Assembly: GCA_017998555.1 (NCBI GenBank)
Contig: JAGOCU010000031.1
Coordinates: 4,646 to 13,481, forward strand
Source of the DNA: Thermoflexales bacterium
Lineage (GTDB): Bacteria; Chloroflexota; Anaerolineae; J036; Brachytrichaceae
Length of the DNA stretch: 8,836 nt
Direction of reading: 5' to 3'
Below the pieces are notes generated by a model, which made no database searches, was not told the DNA's origin, and was given only the letters and a program-made list of their open reading frames with translations. This document shows positions 6,437 to 8,836 of this stretch, one piece after another. The stretch's first letter is position 1, and each line of letters starts with the position of its first letter. The position numbers and the translations under genes are program-made.

Positions 6437-6446
6437 CTACCGGCTC

Positions 6447-6463
6447 GCATCCCTCCGGGATGC
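6447..6463. repeat. Small dyad upstream of the rplJ promoter
   Basis: GCATCCC (6447-6453) and GGGATGC (6457-6463) form a perfect seven-pair palindrome around TCC. It ends about 24 bases before the rplJ -10 element, so it could be an operator or an upstream promoter element, but nothing else supports this. Confidence 0.35.
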
Positions 6464-6486
6464 CGGGCTCGAACGGGTCGACTTTG

Positions 6487-6495
6487 TGGTAACAT
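6487..6495 (+). promoter_or_regulatory. Extended -10 promoter of rplJ-rplL
   Basis: TGG followed by TAACAT (6490-6495) forms a TGN-extended -10 element. It would start RNA near 6502 and give a leader of about 170 bases before the rplJ TTG. No TTGACA-like box is found at the usual distance, which is tolerable for an extended -10 promoter. This is the best candidate in the gap after the inverted repeat. Confidence 0.4.
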
Positions 6496-6611
6496 CGCCA
6501 CCTCGTTTCTCGCCAGAGACTGCGGGTGCGCCGGGATCGGCGCTTAATTTCCTGCAATAGGTTGGGAGCGCAAGCCAAAGCAATTTGGCCTGCGCCACGC
6601 GCGACACACAC

Positions 6612-6645
6612 CGCGCCTCTGCCACCTGGCCGAGGCGCGTTTTTT
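6612..6645 (+). terminator. Attenuator hairpin before rplJ
   Basis: CGCGCCTC (6612-6619) pairs perfectly with GAGGCGCG (6632-6639). An inner GCC/GGC extension closes on an ACCT loop, and T6 follows at 6640-6645. This is a textbook intrinsic terminator, yet it ends only eight bases before the rplJ Shine-Dalgarno. It must therefore be conditionally bypassed, which points to transcription attenuation of the rplJ-rplL operon, most likely by L10-L12 excess. Confidence 0.75.
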
Positions 6646-6653
6646 ATCTCTGT

Positions 6654-6666
6654 AAGGAGGAGGTGA
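6654..6666 (+). promoter_or_regulatory. Strong ribosome-binding site fixing the rplJ TTG start
   Basis: AAGGAGG (6654-6660) overlaps GGAGGTGA (6659-6666), an almost full complement of the 16S rRNA 3' end. The GGAGG core lies nine bases before TTG 6673. It decides the start at a TTG codon, where a purely ATG-seeking call would miss the N-terminus. Confidence 0.9.
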
Positions 6667-6672
6667 AATCAC

Positions 6673-7203
6673 TTGGCAATTACCCGAAACAAGAAAGAAG
6701 AGATCGTCGGCGACCTGAATGACTGGGCGCAGAAGAGCCAGGCCATCATCATCGTGAAGTACGGCGGCATGACCATGCCCCAGCTCGACAAAGTGCGACA
6801 CGCGATGCGCAAGGCCGAGGGCGAATTCCACGTCACCAAGAACACCCTGGCCACCAAAGTGCTCAAGGAGCACGGCCTGAAGGTTCCGGAGAAGTGGCTG
6901 ACCGGGCAGACGGCAATGAGCTTCTGCTTCAAGGATCCGGCCGCCGTGGCCAAGTCGCTGGGCGACCTGGGCAAGGAATTCGACAAGCTGAAGGTCATGG
7001 GCGGCGTCATGAGCGGCACGACCATGGATGCCGAGGGCATCAAGGCCCTGGCCAGCCTCCCGTCGCTGGATGTTCTGCGGGCGCAGATCATCGGCACGTT
7101 GTCTGGCCCGGCGAGCGGTCTGGTCAGTGTGCTCAATGCGGCCGTGGGCAGCGTCATGTTTGCGCTGCAGGCGAAGATCGACAAGGAACAGCCGGCGGCC
7201 TGA
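6673..7203 (+). CDS. rplJ: 50S ribosomal protein L10
   Basis: L10 anchors the ribosomal stalk: its N-terminal domain binds 23S rRNA next to L11, and its C-terminal helix carries L7/L12 dimers that recruit translation factors. The 176-residue product is of normal length and shows the family pattern: KKEEIVGDL near 7-15, HVTKNTLA at 53-60 (usual VKNTLA region), LPSLDVLRAQIIG at 129-141, and the C-terminal L12-binding helix from about 142. The start is TTG with a near-perfect Shine-Dalgarno. The leader carries an attenuator. rplK and rplA, which usually sit directly upstream, are absent; a divergent lipoprotein gene is there instead. rplL follows after a 163-base gap with a long hairpin. Confidence 0.97.
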   Translation: MAITRNKKEEIVGDLNDWAQKSQAIIIVKYGGMTMPQLDKVRHAMRKAEGEFHVTKNTLATKVLKEHGLKVPEKWLTGQTAMSFCFKDPAAVAKSLGDLGKEFDKLKVMGGVMSGTTMDAEGIKALASLPSLDVLRAQIIGTLSGPASGLVSVLNAAVGSVMFALQAKIDKEQPAA

Positions 7204-7286
7204 TCGCCCGGCAATCAAACCACACGATTCCGGGCCGGTGTGGGCCCTGTTTCTACAAAACTTGTAAATACCAATCGAGTGATCTC

Positions 7287-7329
7287 CGGGAGCGATATGC
7301 CCCGGCGAAGACGGGGCATATCGCTCCCG
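7287..7329. repeat. 18-bp inverted repeat between rplJ and rplL
   Basis: The arms at 7287-7304 and 7312-7329 are perfectly complementary over 18 bases. After one mismatch, a C-G pair closes on a GAA loop (7307-7309), so the tip is GGC-GAA-GAC. It stands in the 163-base rplJ-rplL gap and has no T-tract. In the mRNA it could slow exonuclease decay, be a double-strand RNase cleavage site, or cause partial termination, any of which would set rplJ and rplL to different levels. Confidence 0.85.
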
Positions 7330-7366
7330 ACAAACGCTCTGTTGGAGACTTTGAGGAAAAATACAA

Positions 7367-7744
7367 ATGGCAGACCTGAACAAGATCGTCGAAGACCTCA
7401 GCAGCCTGACACTGCTCGAGGCCGCTGAACTGAAGAAGATGCTCGAGGCCAAGTGGGGCGTTTCCGCCGCCGCCGCCCCGGTCATGATGGCCGCTGGCGC
7501 CGCCCCGGCCGCCGCCGCCGTGGTGGAAGAGAAGACCGAGTTCGATGTGGTGTTCGATGATATCGGCGCCAAGAAGATCGAAGTCATCAAGGTCATCCGC
7601 GCCATCACCAACCTCGGCCTGAAAGAGGCCAAGGACCTGGTCGAGGCCCCCAAGTCGGTCATCCAGACCGGCGTGTCGAAGGCCACCGCCGAAGACACCA
7701 AGAAGAAGCTCGAGGAAGTCGGCGCCAAGGTCCTCCTCAAGTAG
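7367..7744 (+). CDS. rplL: 50S ribosomal protein L7/L12
   Basis: L12 dimers form the mobile part of the stalk and recruit and activate EF-Tu, EF-G, IF2 and RF3. The 125-residue protein has the standard three parts: an N-terminal dimerisation and L10-binding domain (1-32), an Ala/Met/Pro-rich flexible hinge (~33-52), and the factor-binding C-terminal domain (~54-125) with the conserved GAKKIEVIKVIR (67-78), TNLGLKEAKDLVE (81-93) and ATAEDTKKKLEEVGAKV (106-122). ATG 7367 has GAGGA nine bases upstream. Several copies of L12 are needed per L10, so the separate ribosome-binding site and the upstream hairpin probably serve to raise its output. A strong terminator follows and rpoB is not downstream. 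Confidence 0.98.
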   Translation: MADLNKIVEDLSSLTLLEAAELKKMLEAKWGVSAAAAPVMMAAGAAPAAAAVVEEKTEFDVVFDDIGAKKIEVIKVIRAITNLGLKEAKDLVEAPKSVIQTGVSKATAEDTKKKLEEVGAKVLLK

Positions 7745-7754
7745 GACGATCGCG

Positions 7755-7770
7755 GTTCGCGCTTGCGAAC
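7755..7770 (+). repeat. Small hairpin between rplL and its terminator
   Basis: GTTCGC (7755-7760) and GCGAAC (7765-7770) form a six-pair stem with a GCTT loop, ten bases after the rplL stop and just before the main terminator. It may add to 3'-end stability; no T-tract of its own. Confidence 0.4.
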
Positions 7771-7773
7771 TTC

Positions 7774-7821
7774 AAGGGCCCCCGCCCCGGCGTACGCCGG
7801 GGCGGGGGCCCTTTCTGTTTT
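7774..7821 (+). terminator. Strong intrinsic terminator of rplJ-rplL
   Basis: A perfect 19-bp stem (7774-7792 with 7795-7813) is almost all G-C, has a palindromic CGTACG tip, and runs into a T-rich tract (TTTCTGTTTT, 7812-7821). It begins 29 bases after the rplL stop. This closes the rplJ-rplL unit, so the aminopeptidase gene needs its own promoter. Unlike the four GAA-loop repeats it has the full features of a terminator. Confidence 0.9.
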
Positions 7822-7825
7822 CGGC

Positions 7826-7834
7826 TGATATAGT
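7826..7834 (+). promoter_or_regulatory. Extended -10 promoter of the aminopeptidase gene, leaderless
   Basis: TGA followed by TATAGT (7829-7834) is a TGN-extended -10 element directly after the rplL terminator. A start point six bases on is near 7841, leaving two untranslated bases before ATG 7843. There is no Shine-Dalgarno and no -35, so a leaderless message is predicted. Confidence 0.55.
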
Positions 7835-7842
7835 CCGCCATC

Positions 7843-8836
7843 ATGCAAGACGAGATCACCCGTTACGCGCGCCTCCTGATCAAAATCGGCGTCAACCTGC
7901 AACCTGGCCAGCCCATGCGGATCACCACTGAGCTGGGTCATCGCGACTTCGTCCGGGTCGTGGCTGCCGAGGCCTACAAGGCCGGCGCGTTGTTTGTGGA
8001 TGTGGTCTGGAGCGATGCGCTCACCCATAAAGCCCGTTACCTGCACAGCGCAGCCGAAGCCCTGGACTATGCGCCGGAATACACGACGGCCCGGGCCCGC
8101 GAGTATCTCGACCGGAAATACGCGTCCCTGGGGCTGACCGGCGACGAATACCCGGACGCATACGAGGATGTCGATCCCGCCCGGATGCGGCGGGCGCGAA
8201 TGGCGTCGCAGGCGCGCATTTCGTTCTATGCCGACGCGATGATGAATGACGCGGTGCAGTGGTGCGTGGCCGGCGTGCCAACCCCGGCCTGGGCGATCAA
8301 GGTTTTCCCGGACCTCCCGGCCGATCAGGCCGTTGAGAAGTTGTGGGCGGAGATCTTCCGGGTGGTGCGCCTCAATGAAGCCGATCCGATCGCAGCCTGG
8401 CAGGCCCACGACGCGCGCCTGACCGCGATTGCCAAAACCCTGATGGCCGAGCGAGTGCGGGCCGTGCGCTTCATTGACCCCATGCTTGCCGAAGACGGCC
8501 AGTCCCGGACAGATTTGACAGTTGGATTGACCCGCGCGCCGGCCTGGGTGGCCGCGTCGTCGGCGACCCCCGAGGGGACGCGCTTCCTGCCGAATATGCC
8601 AACTGAGGAGATTTTCTCGACCCCCGATGCCCGGCTCACTCGCGGCTGGATGCGCACCTCCAAACCTGTCTTTGTGATGGGCAAGGAGGTCCGGGACGCC
8701 TACGTTCGCTTCGAAGACGGGAGCGTCGTCGACTTCCGGGCCGGACAGGGCGAGGATGCGCTCAAGCAGCTCTTTGAAATCGAGGGCGCGCGGCGGTTGG
8801 GCGAGGTGGCGCTGGTGGATATCCGCTCGCCCATCA
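7843..8836 (+). CDS. M29-family aminopeptidase (AmpS/PepS/aminopeptidase T type), 3' end cut off by the window
   Basis: 331 codons are visible with no stop; the family is normally about 400-410 residues, so roughly 70-80 remain outside. These cytosolic metallo-aminopeptidases release N-terminal residues with broad specificity using a two-metal site. The family marks are clear: an N-terminal YARLLIKIGVNLQPGQ segment, NMPTEEIFSTP at 251-261 (metal-ligand glutamate region), and GARRLGEVALVDIRSPI at 315-331 with E321, a second metal-ligand glutamate. The remaining ligands (His, Tyr, His, Asp in the C-terminal part) lie beyond the edge. ATG 7843 is preceded by an extended -10 box instead of a Shine-Dalgarno. 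It follows the rplL terminator, so it is its own transcription unit and has no evident link to the ribosomal genes. Confidence 0.93.
   Translation, partial: MQDEITRYARLLIKIGVNLQPGQPMRITTELGHRDFVRVVAAEAYKAGALFVDVVWSDALTHKARYLHSAAEALDYAPEYTTARAREYLDRKYASLGLTGDEYPDAYEDVDPARMRRARMASQARISFYADAMMNDAVQWCVAGVPTPAWAIKVFPDLPADQAVEKLWAEIFRVVRLNEADPIAAWQAHDARLTAIAKTLMAERVRAVRFIDPMLAEDGQSRTDLTVGLTRAPAWVAASSATPEGTRFLPNMPTEEIFSTPDARLTRGWMRTSKPVFVMGKEVRDAYVRFEDGSVVDFRAGQGEDALKQLFEIEGARRLGEVALVDIRSPI

Larger units (their letters stand above)
6502..6672 (+). promoter_or_regulatory. rplJ leader, probable L10 autoregulatory region
   Basis: The leader has a stable hairpin: 6568-6576 pairs with 6587-6595 with a single A-C mismatch, extended by AAA/TTT and closed by a GCAA tetraloop (6580-6583, GNRA type). 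A terminator hairpin follows at 6612-6645 and then the ribosome-binding site. In many bacteria the L10-L12 complex binds such a leader (Rfam L10_leader) and shuts down its own synthesis. I cannot confirm a match to the Rfam consensus by eye, and the 5' end is inferred from the promoter call. Confidence 0.55.

Noticed and set aside
290..7829. The 11-mer TTTCGGCTGAT present at both 290-300 and 7819-7829
   Set aside because: Both copies lie next to promoters, but they face different arrangements and one is partly the terminator T-tract plus a -10 element. Two copies are not enough to call an element.
6544..8409. A 621-codon open frame on the minus strand
   Set aside because: It lies antisense to rplJ, rplL and the aminopeptidase gene, which all have clear family motifs. 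Long antisense frames are common in GC-rich genes, and its peptide shows no recognisable domain.
1..8836. CRISPR array, insertion sequence or prophage signals
   Set aside because: No regularly spaced repeats, transposase-like frames, target-site duplications or integrase motifs were seen. The tRNA gene shows no repeated 3' end that would mark an attachment site within the window.

Overview
The window is GC-rich bacterial DNA with dense, ordinary housekeeping content. It carries a tRNA-Ala gene, the peptidoglycan ligase MurE, a membrane histidine kinase coupled to a PrsW-type intramembrane protease, a lipoprotein, the ribosomal stalk genes rplJ and rplL, and the start of an M29 aminopeptidase. 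Gene content, high GC, a TTG-started rplJ with a long leader, a MurE with an EDPR motif where DNPR is usual, and mRNAs that look leaderless suggest a member of the Chloroflexota. That assignment is an inference from style, not from a diagnostic marker.

Layout, left to right. Positions 1-215 hold no convincing gene; one open frame ends at 180. tRNA-Ala(GGC) lies on the minus strand at 216-288, with its promoter to the right. The divergent gap 289-550 holds a long perfect inverted repeat, an 11-bp-phased direct repeat, and a possible short transcript ending in a terminator-like hairpin. murE (551-2035, +) converges on a minus-strand block: lipoprotein (6291-5443), prsW (5409-4438) and histidine kinase (4441-2111). 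The last two overlap by ATGA. A divergent gap (6292-6672) holds another perfect inverted repeat and the rplJ promoter and leader. rplJ (6673-7203) and rplL (7367-7744) follow, then a strong terminator, then the M29 aminopeptidase (7843 to beyond the window edge).

How the genes relate: rplJ and rplL make the L10-L12 stalk, and the rplJ leader has a terminator hairpin immediately before a near-perfect Shine-Dalgarno, as expected for autogenous attenuation. prsW and the kinase are translationally coupled and probably form one membrane signalling unit. The upstream lipoprotein may be co-transcribed with them.

Two patterns cut across the genes. First, four long, near-perfect inverted repeats with unrelated stems share a GAA loop, three of them with the tip GC-GAA-GC. 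They sit in four intergenic gaps, including two divergent ones where no terminator is needed. Second, the four protein genes that probably head transcripts without a leader (murE, prsW, the lipoprotein, the aminopeptidase) each have a -10-like hexamer only 7-10 nt before the ATG and no Shine-Dalgarno, whereas rplJ, rplL and the kinase have good ones. No CRISPR array, insertion sequence, prophage or clearly new multi-gene system was seen.
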